Translations under genes and position numbers: made by a program
Origin: Mytilus trossulus
Lineage: Eukaryota; Mollusca; Bivalvia; Mytilida; Mytilidae
Length of the DNA stretch: 64,000 nt
Assembly: GCF_036588685.1 (NCBI RefSeq)
Contig: NC_086376.1
Span: 57,807,166 to 57,871,165, forward strand
Direction: 5' to 3'
The notes under the pieces: generated by a model
The model's database searches: none
The model's input: the letters and a program-made list of their open reading frames with translations, nothing else
What the model was told of the DNA's origin: nothing
Shown here: one piece after another, positions 50,516-61,239 of the stretch
How the letters are laid out: every line of letters starts with the position of its first letter
Numbering within the stretch: the stretch's first letter is position 1

Positions 50516-50922
50516 TTTTTGTCTCACAAAAGTCAATTTTGTCTCACAAAAGTTAATTTTGTTTCACAAAAGTCAATTTTGTCTCACAAAATTGAATCTT
50601 ACCGTACACAATTGACTTTTGTGATTTAATTTCCATATCAGGTAACAAAAGTCAATTTTGTATGCAAATATGTTTATATTTGCATACCTTTAAAACAAAA
50701 TTGACTTTTGTCATGACAATTATGAATTTTGTCTACAAAAATGAATTTTGTCATGACAAAAATGAATTTTGTCTACACAAATGAATTTTGTCATCACAAA
50801 AATTGAAGTTCTCACAAAACAAGTCTGTAGCACATAGTTTTGTAAGACAAAAATGATTTTGTTATGACAGAATTGAATTTTGTACAAAACCACAAGAGTC
50901 CCATTCGGCGCCCCGTATCTAT

Positions 50923-53570
50923 GTCTAACTATGAATAACGAAACATTTAATACAACTTCTGTTTATTATGTAAACTTGACTTAAATATGTCCTGAATTAC
51001 ATCGTTTCCATTCAGTACACGGGTCAGCGCCGTTCATTTTTTCCATTGAGCACTACATTTTGGCAAGCTGGATAGTGAACTTGAACTATTGGAGAAAAAG
51101 GGTCATACTAAGCAAATGTGAAAATCATACCAAAGCACAAAGTTGTCTCTACTCGAGACTTTTAAAAAGATTTACAGCATGTCACCTAATCTAATCATCA
51201 TGTCGTAACTTCTATCAATCTGACAACCTGTAAACCTATCAATCTTATTTACAGATTACTCCATAATTAAACTTACTGATGGTGGCATAATTAAAAGGCC
51301 TTTAATCTAAATACTAACTTTGGTCCAAATTTTTAAATTAAATTACCACTATATCTTTGAATATAATTATCAAAGTTTAGTAAGTAACACTGAAGTAATA
51401 AAACCTCCTGCCTTGAACTAATTTGTTTGTTGAAATGTCGAAATTGTTTTTGAATGAGAATCAAAAAGTGACCTGAACGGAAAATTTGCATGGATAGTTA
51501 AGCCCCATTTTATTTAGTTCATGCTTATGGCCAACGAACAATACATGCGATATTTTCCCTTCATGTTGTAAAAGAAGTAAATACTATTTCTGTGATTTGA
51601 TGAAAATAAATTTCATACCTGCCAACTTTTCAAAGCCAACATAGGGGATATCCCTATAAATATACAATATATGTACACTGTCGGAAAATATAAACTTTAA
51701 TTTATTTGTATGATCTTGGATCATCTTGTATGACTCAAATTATCAGAGCTTTAGAAACAGGACGGAAAGCGATGCTCGCTGTATCGCAGCGAATACAATT
51801 ATTTTTTATATTTTCCGACAAATGAATGTTCACATTTTGTTTTTATCCAAAAATGTATCACCAACTTTAGTTATCAAATCAAAATCATTGTCTCTAAATT
51901 CTCAAAATAATCAACATCATTTAAACGCGGACCGCGAAGAGGACCCCAAAATGAACTGGTACGGTAAAATAAATATTCACATTACCGATGCTCAACATGG
52001 AAGCGGTGTAACATAAGATCAAGTTTTATTTGCACAAACTGTACAAGCAAACACATATTGAATAGTACCCTTTTTTGTACACAATTAAATTGGTTAATTG
52101 CAGGATACAAATTGAAAAGGGAGGGTGAACGTGAATTCTACACAGCATCAAAACGACACAAATAACATAAATACATGCAAATAGACAATTGTTATACATG
52201 TTACATTTCTGTTCTCTAAATAGCATTGCATATATGGTATTGTTTAAACTGATATTGCTATATGCTTTATTCTATTCTATTCTATTTTGAAATTAATGAT
52301 AATGATTAAGTAATGCTATAAAATAACCACTGGCGATGTTTGAGTCAAATCTAGGGTCAGACACATGTACAAGTGGGGGGATCACACTTGTTTTGTTAAC
52401 ATTTCAATCCTCTCTCTTTTTCTTTCTTAACCGATTGTTTGTGTGTATACTTTGTTGTACTCACGATTCTGAAAAGTAATGTTTAACCTCGAGTGTTTAA
52501 CACTTTTCAAAATCACATACAAGTGGTTTACAAATATATATGATATGTTTTGCTGCCGAGCGATAATTTAGCGATACAAACTGTGATTGCACCATGTTTG
52601 GACGTCTATTTGTTTTGGTTTATTTATTCTTATTTGACTATTTTGATCAAGGAAATGGTAAAATTAACCAATCAACATAAGGGATAGACGATTGGCCAAA
52701 ATGTTTGGTCAATAACCTATTATCTGGATTTACGCTGATCTTCTTTTCCATAATGCACACCCCCACCAACAAACAAACACTTCATTTCGTATTGAATGTG
52801 TAAACTTTTTCTAATGTTAGAAAAACGTGAGAAATATGTGGCGGATTGCCCTTGGAATGTCTGTATCTGTCGAAATTATCAAAAATATTTAATTTAATAA
52901 CTAGACACCACCCAGATAACAGACAGGGGAAGGTGCCATCATGACAACCACACAGAGTGTCAACGGAGGATTAGTTTAAATGATATTTATGTCAAAGATG
53001 ATAGAATTATGATTATAAATTATGCTGTTTATACGCCTCGAAAATACATACACAGCTGTTAATTAATTGATAATGAACATGCAATATTAGATTATATGTT
53101 TCAAATAATAAATCCTTTAATCCAAGAGTTTGCATATAGTTGTCAGAAAACATGCATTCTCCTTTGAAGTCAAGTTTAATGCTTATAATATCTGGTTTCC
53201 ATTTAGCAAATATACCTATTCGTATCTGCAGTAATAAAAACAATTCGTCTTCCTCTTTAAAAAAATAGTGTAAATTTAATCAAAGGTTTCGTAATATTTC
53301 GGTTTAAACATTTCACACCTAAAGTAAATATCATAAATACTTGACAAACCATTGCATTTGGAATAATGACTATTTCCTTTGAAGTTTTTTTCCTTCTAAT
53401 GTACTGGCGATTTTGAATACCTACTGGTCTCTAAAAAATGAATTTGATGTTAATGCTTCATGAAATTTTTTAGTACATTTATTTAAATTTTTGAGCTACA
53501 GTATTCATTCAACAGGTGTCACAGTGCAGTAAACGTTCTGTAGACTACTGTAGTAGCGAGCACATTTTGA
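50923..53570. other. Intergenic stretch with one small MITE
   Basis: No gene recognised apart from the inverted-repeat element at 51679-51820. Short ORFs, including 51726-52016 which crosses that element, lack splice-consistent or family support. Confidence 0.5.
51679..51820. mobile_element. 142-bp MITE-like element, TGTCGGAAAATATA ends
   Basis: TGTCGGAAAATATA at 51679 and TATATTTTCCGACA ending at 51820 are exact complements. The interior is not palindromic. No clear target duplication. Confidence 0.65.
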
Positions 53571-53665
53571 CACAGGCACTTGTCTCAGATTTCTTTTAAT
53601 CTAACCTGGGAACAGTATATCAATATATATGTTTCTGATCTAACACACCTTAATATAACACGTTA
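53571..53665. mobile_element. Partial CACAGGCACTTGTCT-family element
   Basis: Begins CACAGGCACTTGTCTCAG and ends with ACACCTTAATATAACACG. The opposite inverted end is missing. Confidence 0.6.
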
Positions 53666-54589
53666 TATCAAGGTTCATAGGTTGCTGCTTTTCTTAGACA
53701 ACTTCCTGTGCATTTTAACCACCCTTTCCAATTACTAGTTTGTATTTTGTTTCCTTCTTTAGATTAGTGGTCATCCTGTTCTTAAATGGAATGTGCAGTA
53801 TTTTACTTATATTTAAGACTTAAGTGTGCTGGTGGAAAGCACATGTAGATTATTTTTACTAACATACATTAGTGTTATATAAAGGTAAAAAAAAAGGTCT
53901 ATATTAGTGTGTGCTGTGGAGAGATTTGTGAGCACGTCCAGCTCAGCACGTCGGTGTGGTTTCTTCCAACAACTATTTGCGCTTGTGTCTAATATTGCTT
54001 TTTTGAAGATTTGTTGTTAGTTGTTCTTTGTCTGCTTTTTATTTATTTGTTTTTTATTAGAATTTTGGTGAGAGCGTTTGCTCCATGTTGAAGATATCTC
54101 TGTATTAACATTGGGACGAAGAACAGAGATTGAAGCGCAGCTTTTTCTTCCGGTGTTGTCAAATGTGTACATGATTTGTGTAGTATGTTTTTGAAATACA
54201 GCATGCCCGATCTATTATGATTTTGTCGGATTCTATATATTCCAGGAATTTGCAATATAGACATTGTCTTTTTCTCAGAATTTTACGCTTCATAAAAATA
54301 GAAAGTCGCGTTCCATCCGGCACAAGATAGGAGGATAGAAAACTAAACAAAATACCAACAGTAGTTTTGCCAAGCAACATATTACTAGTTATCGGACCAC
54401 AGATGTATTATCACGTTGTGATTGGTTAAACGCCGTCACGTGGTGACCCCCTATGAGACCGTATGGGGTTAGTAAGTTTCATATGGGGTTCATGACGCGT
54501 TAATGGCGACGTCATCTATTACTGTTGTTGTGTTTCATTGTTTATTTTTCAACAAAACGCCGCAGAAAAGTCCAGCGTCCGATAAATTC
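53666..54589. other. Stretch without an assignable gene
   Basis: The minus strand has two overlapping ORFs (54043-54264 and 54159-54380) that I cannot assign. ACCCCCTATGAGACCG / CCCATATGAAAC-type motifs at 54445-54500 resemble arms of the palindrome at 54590-54731 and may be part of the same element. Confidence 0.4.
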
Positions 54590-54731
54590 GTTATACGGTT
54601 AACTACTGACCCCCTACGGATCCATAGAGGGTGAATAAAATTCATAGGGGACTCGGCCTCCGGCCTCACCCCCTATGGATTTTACTAACCCTCTATGGAT
54701 CCGTATGGGGTCAGTAGCGAACCATATAACT
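54590..54731. repeat. 142-bp palindromic element
   Basis: Arms read GTTATACGGTT, CTACTGACCCCCTACGGATC and CATAGAGGGT, with CATAGGGG nearest the loop; they are mirrored on the right. The tip is CGGCCTCCGGCCTC. The arms have scattered mismatches. Confidence 0.85.
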
Positions 54732-54895
54732 TATATAATGTACCCGACTGTTCAAGGACTAAATACAACGTCTTAAGCAGTGTTCTGACAAATCTTTTTT
54801 TGTTTGAGAGTGATGTGTTTCCCTCAGTTTAAGTTTGTAACTCGGATTTGTTTTTTCCTCAATCGATTTATGAATTTCAAACAGCGGTATACTAC

Positions 54896-55250
54896 TGTTG
54901 CCTTTATTTTTTGTTGGTGATGATATTCTTGTTTAGGGTTGATCCGTGATATAATTCGTTTAAGTCAATCTAATTGAAATGTTGATCTCTGATTACGTTA
55001 TACTGCTCATATGCAGTATAACGTAATCAGAGATCAACATTTCAATTAGATTGCGTTTAAGTTATTTACAATGATTTTGTCTCGCGAGGTTGCTTGGAAA
55101 TTGACACAGTTCCCACATTGGTGTTGCCTTTATTTTTTGTTGGTTATGATATTCTTGATTAGGGTTGATCCGTGATAGAATTCGTTTAAGTTATTCACAA
55201 TGATTTTGTCTCGCGAGGTTGCTTGGAAATTGACACAGTTCCCACATTGG
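54896..55250. repeat. Tandem duplication, one copy carrying a MITE
   Basis: Copy 1 is 54896-55121 (226 bp); copy 2 is 55122-55250 (129 bp). The 97-bp difference equals the 88-bp palindrome plus its 9-bp duplication. Both share TTTATTTTTTGTTGGT, GGGTTGATCCGTGATA, TCTCGCGAGGTTGCTTGG and GACACAGTTCCCACATTGG. Confidence 0.9.
54957..55062. mobile_element. 88-bp palindromic MITE with 9-bp target duplication
   Basis: The element is 54966-55053, a near-perfect palindrome CAATCTAATTGAAATG...CATTTCAATTAGATTG centred on GCTCATATGC. CGTTTAAGT flanks it at 54957-54965 and 55054-55062. The neighbouring duplicate has a single CGTTTAAGT and no insert, so the insertion and its boundaries are certain. A related copy is at 24354-24438. 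Confidence 0.95.
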
Positions 55251-55255
55251 TGTTG

Positions 55256-57297
55256 ACTTGAATACGTAATTGGAATTTAACGTTTGGAATGCTTCGGCCA
55301 ATAATATCATTCAGCAAAAATAATGGAATCGTATGACATCTCTAAACATTATAATTATATATACAAAAAGGAACGATTTCACGTTCCTTATTATCAATTT
55401 TCCTTTTCGACAGTCATTTAATGTTCCTTTGACCAATTTAAACGTGCTAACTCTTTCGCTATACATGTATATGTAACCCGTATGTTTAGTAGTGGTATTG
55501 CCTTTTAAAAATGAACATATTGTATGATGTTTCGTTTATACAAATAAACGAAAGTTCATCTAGTTCTTTTATATGCATTAATTTGCTTTCGAGGTTTAAA
55601 AAGGTTTGGAAGTTCCCGGATAGGAACATACAAAAGCCGTAAATCCAAGAAAATTAGTCCCATGAACAAGAAAAAGAGACCATAACACACTTCACAGAGA
55701 CTTAAGACAATCTCATTTAAAATTATTCAGACCTCATAATAACGAAATCAGAGGTCTATATTTTAAATTGAAACTAAAGATTATTTGCACGAAATCACTG
55801 AAATATAGGATGAACTCAGGTGACCCATTAACAGTAAACAATTTCAGTTTTACCGAAGGCACCTTTCCCTCATTGGAAGCGGAACACAACCGAGGAAAAG
55901 TATACTGAATGGATATGTATGATAAATAACAAAATCAATGTTTTCTTTACTGTAAATTACTTTTAAGTTTTATCTAATTCGACATAGATAATATACACAC
56001 AGAGAAGTTATTGGCTTCACCTTAAGCAATAGTATGAGAAATGGCTGACCCCATCCCAATTGTGATTGTAATGTTATTTATAAAGCTCGAAAAATAAACT
56101 GTAATTTTGTTTCATAAACTTCAATTAAATATTTAAGTAAGATCTTTGCCTTTTCTGAACTAGTATCAATTGTATTACCAATTTAGTTTGATACATAACT
56201 AAACATATATTGCTTTTCAGTTATGGATCATGTCGATACTTATATAAAAGGCAATGGACAAGATCAAGTTCTTCTCTGTATACTAAATCTCATGGAAGTG
56301 CATCGGTTTATACTGTAATTTAGAAAATATGGTCTATCGGTGGATATGGTGGAAGTTGTGCATTGAGATAGATTTCGATACTCTTGGAACGGTAGTTCAT
56401 GTCTTTGACCATTTTGTAAGCTATGTTTGTGAAAATTGCAAATAAGCGAGTCAAGTCCCTTTTAACTGATTTTTAAAGGGACTTTAAAGTTTGCCCTATC
56501 CCATACAGCGTTAGACCTGGGATAGACGTTGGTTATCATCTGCCACAGGTTTTGTTTTCATTTAGTGTAATTTTTCTTAAATCTGACAGATATTTCTTTC
56601 ACTTTTCAAAGCTTACAACTAGTATATGGCTTGAGTTTTGTCGATACAGAAGGCCGTTTTGTGACACGTAGTAATTTTTGATTGCATTTTTATGTGTATA
56701 AGATGGCTATTTGTTTCATTGGAATCATACCACATCTTTTTTTCAATTAATGTATTTTTTTTATATCTCAACCCTACCGAGTCAATTGTTAACCTACTGA
56801 TTCAATCATTTCGTCATACATTGCTATATCGGCTGCTGAACCGAGTAGAATTAACAAAATTATAACAGTCATGCAATATGAGCGCTACTGCAAGCACAAG
56901 TAAAGGTAAGTGAAACGCAGTATTTATAAGCTAATATATTTTCATCTTTAATTCAATATATGCATTATTTGTGTTTCTGTCTTTATGAAGAAAATCGTTA
57001 TGATTAATCTAGACGTCTGCAAAGTCCAACTCCTCATTCAAATCTTTTAGCGACAAGGTTCGATTAATATAAGCTTTACATTGACAATTTTGTTATTTCA
57101 CTGGATCTTCTGGAAATTATTTCATAATACAATATATCAGTCATAACTGATGCAAATGTTCATTAAAGTGTAAAACAGTTTTGGTAATGTATTTTTTCTC
57201 TTGGAAAATTAGTAAAAACATTATAACTGCTTGAATTTTTTTATTCAACGTCAAAAAAACCAACATAAATAAAAAACCAAATCAAGAATTTACACAA
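55256..57297. other. Intergenic stretch before the cystine-knot gene
   Basis: No gene recognised. It holds a diverged copy of the TTGTCTCATTGG family near 56640-56745 and a possible nine-codon first exon at 56880-56907 that cannot be supported alone. Confidence 0.4.
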
Positions 57298-57307
57298 CAG
57301 CTTGCAC

Positions 57308-57380
57308 TTATCCAACAATAGAAGCTAAACCGTCTTTGCGCGGTGGTATAACAGATCGTTTATCAGTGGCCAGATAACAA
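57308..57380 (-). pseudogene. Partial duplicate of the cystine-knot gene's last exon
   Basis: This segment parallels 57410-57483 and keeps the same frame and end. It reads ATDKRSVIPPRKDGLASIVG-stop, against AIDKRSYIIPRIDGFAPIVG-stop in the true last exon. Upstream similarity fades after one Cys codon. It lies just past the gene's stop, so it is either an old exon-end duplication in the 3' UTR or part of an alternative last exon. Retention of frame and stop despite many base changes is notable. Confidence 0.6.
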
Positions 57381-57409
57381 ATCAGCTAGGTCTAAACTCA
57401 GCTTGCACT

Positions 57410-60400
57410 TTATCCCACAATAGGAGCGAACCCGTCTATGCGCGGTATTATATAAGAACGCTTATCAATGGCACAATGACAACCTGTTCTAACTCTCTGT
57501 GTGTACGGCTCCCATTCATCCACATCAACTACCTCTCCCGTCCTAATCATCATCCGACAAGACCCAGGACGACGTCGTAAAAATGTTAAATTAATTATAC
57601 CGGGAATGCATGCACCCTGTGCTGAAATACAGAAAACAGAATATTACTACTTCAGTCATTTATTTAACGTATACACGATTCTATTACAAAGTTAAAGTAT
57701 TTTTTTTATATGTTAACATGGTGACGTTCAAAAATAAGCTGGAACCTGTTACAGATTAATAATTCTAAAAGGGAGTATAGACGGGCATCCATACTATCGC
57801 TTATATTATGTGGACTAAAAATATTTAATTGCTCCTTGACGACGGTTGTCTTCTGTCATATTTTTTTCATTCGAAGGCTTTGTTAATGACAAAAAATCGT
57901 TTAAAGTCTCTGTTAAATCTTCTCGCAACAGTTGTTAATGACGCCTATATCTACGGTTGAGAAATGCGTGTTGACCTCTAAATGACTTTTTAATACTGAT
58001 TTCGTTTTGTGTCTATCTCTTTGACGTCAACCCCCGTCTCCTTTATTTTCTTTATGTTTCATGTTTTTCTCACAGGCACTTGTCTCAAAAAAAAATTTCC
58101 TATATACCTTAATATAACATTAAGGTATAATATAAGACAAGTGCCTGTGGTTTTTCTTCTGCCAGGCAACCAATACTATTAATAATGTGTGGTGCATGTA
58201 GAACGGTGAATTTTCGATTGATTGCTTGTTACGTTTTTAGCGTCCAGTGACAAATAGTTCATGCACTTTCAGTATCATTCCCTACACCGTACACGTATTT
58301 CAAAGCAACTTAAAAACTCATGATTCAAACGTATCAATGTAACAGCAAAGAATTCTAGAAAGGTGACAATTCGTGAGAATAAGTTGTATCTGTAACTTTT
58401 TTTGAATATATGTGTTTTAGTACTACTTAGGTCATGTAACAACCTATAAATGGTATAAGAATGACACGATCGAAATCACTGACTGATGCAGGGGATAAAA
58501 AGGCGGTGCAACGAATATTAAACCAATAATATAAAACATTTGTTTTTAAATTAGAAAAAAGTTTCTAAAAGAGTACTTACGCCGTCCACTAAAGCTCAGA
58601 CATGTCAGATCCTTGTTATCACACACAGCCTCGTTTAGTTTCCTAGGATACCGGTCTTGTGGTAGTAAAGTCGTAACAGCACATTCGCCACACAGGCTCA
58701 ATAAACTGTTCTTAACAGGAGCACCTTTCTTTACACAATATTGTTGTATAGATGTTGAACCTGAAATCGGCAATGTTATTTTATTTCAATTACTATAGTT
58801 ATTCAGATATTACCAAATAAGCTTTCTTCATTTCGTACAGGGATAAATTAAAAAAATCCGACTTTCCAACAAAGTGTTATTATATAAATTTTACATGAAA
58901 TTTGATTTATTCTAATCGTACGAATTATTGAAACTGAAATAAACTGCTGTCACACAGATATGCTTGCATGCATAACATTATACTTTTATAATGTAGATGT
59001 TAAAATTAAAATAAAAACAGTTTTAAAAACATGTAAAAAGGACCAACATGGAAATAAGATGAGTCAATGATAAAATTCACTACTGTAAAGCAAATATCAT
59101 TGACCTGCCATTAGTGGTTCACCTTAAACACAGGCAATTCAAAACTATTTAAAAGTTCACCAACCATGGCTGTTGGGTGGGCTATATAACCTCACAAGGG
59201 AATAAAATATATTGATTCTAAAAAACCTATACAAAACAATTTTAACTGGCTAATGGTTCCCTTATAAAAGCGAACAATCACAAAATTAACATATTGATAA
59301 GGATGCAACCAGCGTTTGCGGAAACAGCACGAGATCCCCGAATTCGTGGAGTAGATACAAAAGACCATTGTAAATAATACCGTGAAATTTAACATACTCG
59401 TCCTGTTTTCTTAAAATTTCCTCCGACTTTCCCCTCGGCTGCAATCTTAATGTAGGAATTCCCACCGAACATTTTGACCTCTCCTAAAATAGTACAACAC
59501 AATATTTGTGACAACTCACCTCCTGCGTTTCGTTTCTTTCTTTTGAATTTGTGTTGTTGTAATGACATCAAAATTTTTGGATTAGTGGAAATTTTCATAG
59601 ATTTCACATAGTCCAATAATTGTTGTAATGTTATGCCATTTTTTACGAGAAAATCTGAGATGGTATGATGAATTGCTGAGTTTGAACTCTCTGTCGTATG
59701 AATTTCCATAGCTGGAATGGTTGTATTGATATTATTATGAACAATGTCACTTGTAGATTTAAGTAAAGTTGTATTAGCACTTTTTGAACTATTTGCACTT
59801 TTAATGGAATTAATCACATGATTCCACTTCCGTAAATCGTCTTCAAGTTTGTCTTTATAAAGAGGAGATTTTACACTTTCAAAATGATTGTCTATACCCT
59901 CTTCATCCTGAAAATAAACAATAATTAAATGTATGAATAAATACTCTACCAAAATACACGAGGTTACACTAATGAGTACATGCACTCAAAAATATGCATA
60001 GCTCATAGAGAATTCTCTTCTAAACAACTGAATGCATTTTACAGTGGCATTCCATAATTCCGTGTCTACAACTATTAGGGCTTCAATTCAATATTCCACA
60101 ACTCATTCATATCAAATGAGGGGATTTCAATGTAACTTCCCTGCACTCCACAGGGTAGACAACTGAGTGCATTTCAACTTCTCACAACTTCTCATTCCAC
60201 AACTCCTTCTAGCGAAAAGAGTGGATTTCAATAAAAAAAAATTCCAAACATATATATATATATATACTGTGCAACCCTATTTATTATCGTTCATAATGTT
60301 TTTGGTTCACAGTGCACAGCAGAGACGTAAAACAAAATTTCAAATAAAAAAAAGAAAAAAAAAAAGTGTTTTTTTAAGATATGGACTGCCACGGAGATAT

Positions 60401-61239
60401 TTTTTTTTGTAGCTCTATTACCAGTTTTTTCTAGTATTTATTATTATTATTATAATTATTAAATCTATGATTAATATTAATATCATCAATTAGTAAATTA
60501 CTTGACAACGTACCACGAATGTTCCCAAATTGAGCAAGTTTTTAAATTTTCTTGCAGAATCATCCTCCGTCGCAATGAGTTGTGGTATTATTGCTCCCCC
60601 TTTTTCTAACAGCATGCTTTGTAAGCTATCTGCTGAATGTGACATTCTTTTTCGTATAATCTTATTCTGTGGACATGTAATTGGTACAGATTCGTTCACT
60701 ATTGCCCTATATGTTTGTGCAGTAAGTTGTACCGGAGAAGCAGTTGGTGGCGGCGGTGTTGGGTATCTTTTAAATCTTCCTAAAATAAAAACGTAAAACT
60801 ATAAAAAATAAAATAAAACAATAATATCATACAAATACTGAACTCCGAGGTAGATTCAAAAAGGAATGTTCCTATAACTCATTATGACTCTTATAAATGC
60901 AATGATTAATAATTTTAAATTTAATAATTGCCGATGATAATATGGTATGAAGAAAATCAATTTAATTTGCATTCATTCATGAAGAATTTACAGATTTTCT
61001 CACTCTCTCTTTAAATATATAGAGATACGAAAACAGAGTTTAAGTTTACCAAAATGTATATCTCAAGTTTAAAGAATTCATCAGCGAATAAATTATTTTA
61101 TACGCGTCTGACAAGAAAAAATATCAACAAACATTTCATGTTATGGAGTACCGTCTATAAAAAGCTTACGTTTTAACATGAATCCTTCACTTAACAATAT
61201 TAATGATATAAGCCAAATATTTAGTTGTAAAAAATCCAT
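57410..61239 (-). CDS. Secreted proprotein with IL-17-like cystine-knot domain (5 exons)
   Basis: Exons in transcript order are 61170-61239, 60514-60779, 59520-59907, 58581-58760 and 57410-57621. They total 1,116 nt, 371 residues; all junctions are GT-AG and in frame. Residues 1-20 form a signal peptide (MDFLQLNIWLISLILLSEGF). Residues ~24-238 are a Ser/Asn/Lys-rich pro-region ending in the basic site KFKRKKR (232-238), a furin-type cleavage site. The mature part (239-371) has nine Cys at 250, 265, 268, 288, 295, 306, 323, 349 and 351, the motifs RYPRKLNEAVC, LTFLRRRPGSC and VRTGCHC, and one N-glycosylation site (Asn312). RYPxxLxEAxC, LRRxPxxC and GCxC are typical of IL-17 cytokines; the long pro-region and extra Cys recall Trunk/PTTH or Spatzle-like factors. 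The exon-2 donor could instead be at 60502 (adds VRCQ, same phase). Confidence 0.75.
58071..58149. mobile_element. 79-bp CACAGGCACTTGTCT MITE with 8-bp target duplication
   Basis: CACAGGCACTTGTCT...AGACAAGTGCCTGTG, nearly all arm. GTTTTTCT lies at both 58063-58070 and 58150-58157. It sits in intron 4 of the cystine-knot gene and is a short version of the element at 47069. Confidence 0.9.
60016..60240. repeat. Degenerate direct repeat in intron 2 of the cystine-knot gene
   Basis: CTTCTAAACAACTGAATGCA and GGTAGACAACTGAGTGCA, followed by related blocks with CATTCCA and GGATTTCAAT, suggest an old ~140-bp duplication. An AT dinucleotide run follows at 60250-60266. Confidence 0.4.

Larger units (their letters stand above)
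49312..50922. mobile_element. 1.6-kb foldback (FB-like) element with perfect 36-bp inverted termini
   Basis: 49317-49352 (starting TACGGGGCGCCGAATGGG) is exactly complementary to 50882-50917. TCTAT lies directly outside both ends (49312-49316 and 50918-50922). The interior is almost entirely made of ACAAAA and TTTTGT blocks separated by 4-6 nt, such as ACAAAATTGACTTTTGT, in tandem arrays. No protein can be assigned: ORFs on both strands of 49869-50615 only reflect the array. The layout resembles Drosophila FB elements, whose arms are made of short tandem repeats. Confidence 0.85.

Noticed and set aside
49869..50615. Four overlapping ORFs on both strands
   Set aside because: They are translations of the ACAAAA/TTTTGT minisatellite, open because the repeat periods are even or multiples of three and lack stops; no initiation or splice context.
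51726..52016. 96-residue plus-strand ORF
   Set aside because: Its first part lies within an inverted-repeat element and the rest shows no family signal.
54043..54380. Two overlapping minus-strand ORFs
   Set aside because: Neither shows a known motif. They overlap in different frames and could be a broken single gene, but nothing supports a function.
56880..56907. Possible first coding exon ATGAGCGCTACT...AAAG|GTAAGT on the plus strand
   Set aside because: Good start and donor, but nine codons alone are not enough and no second exon was found downstream.
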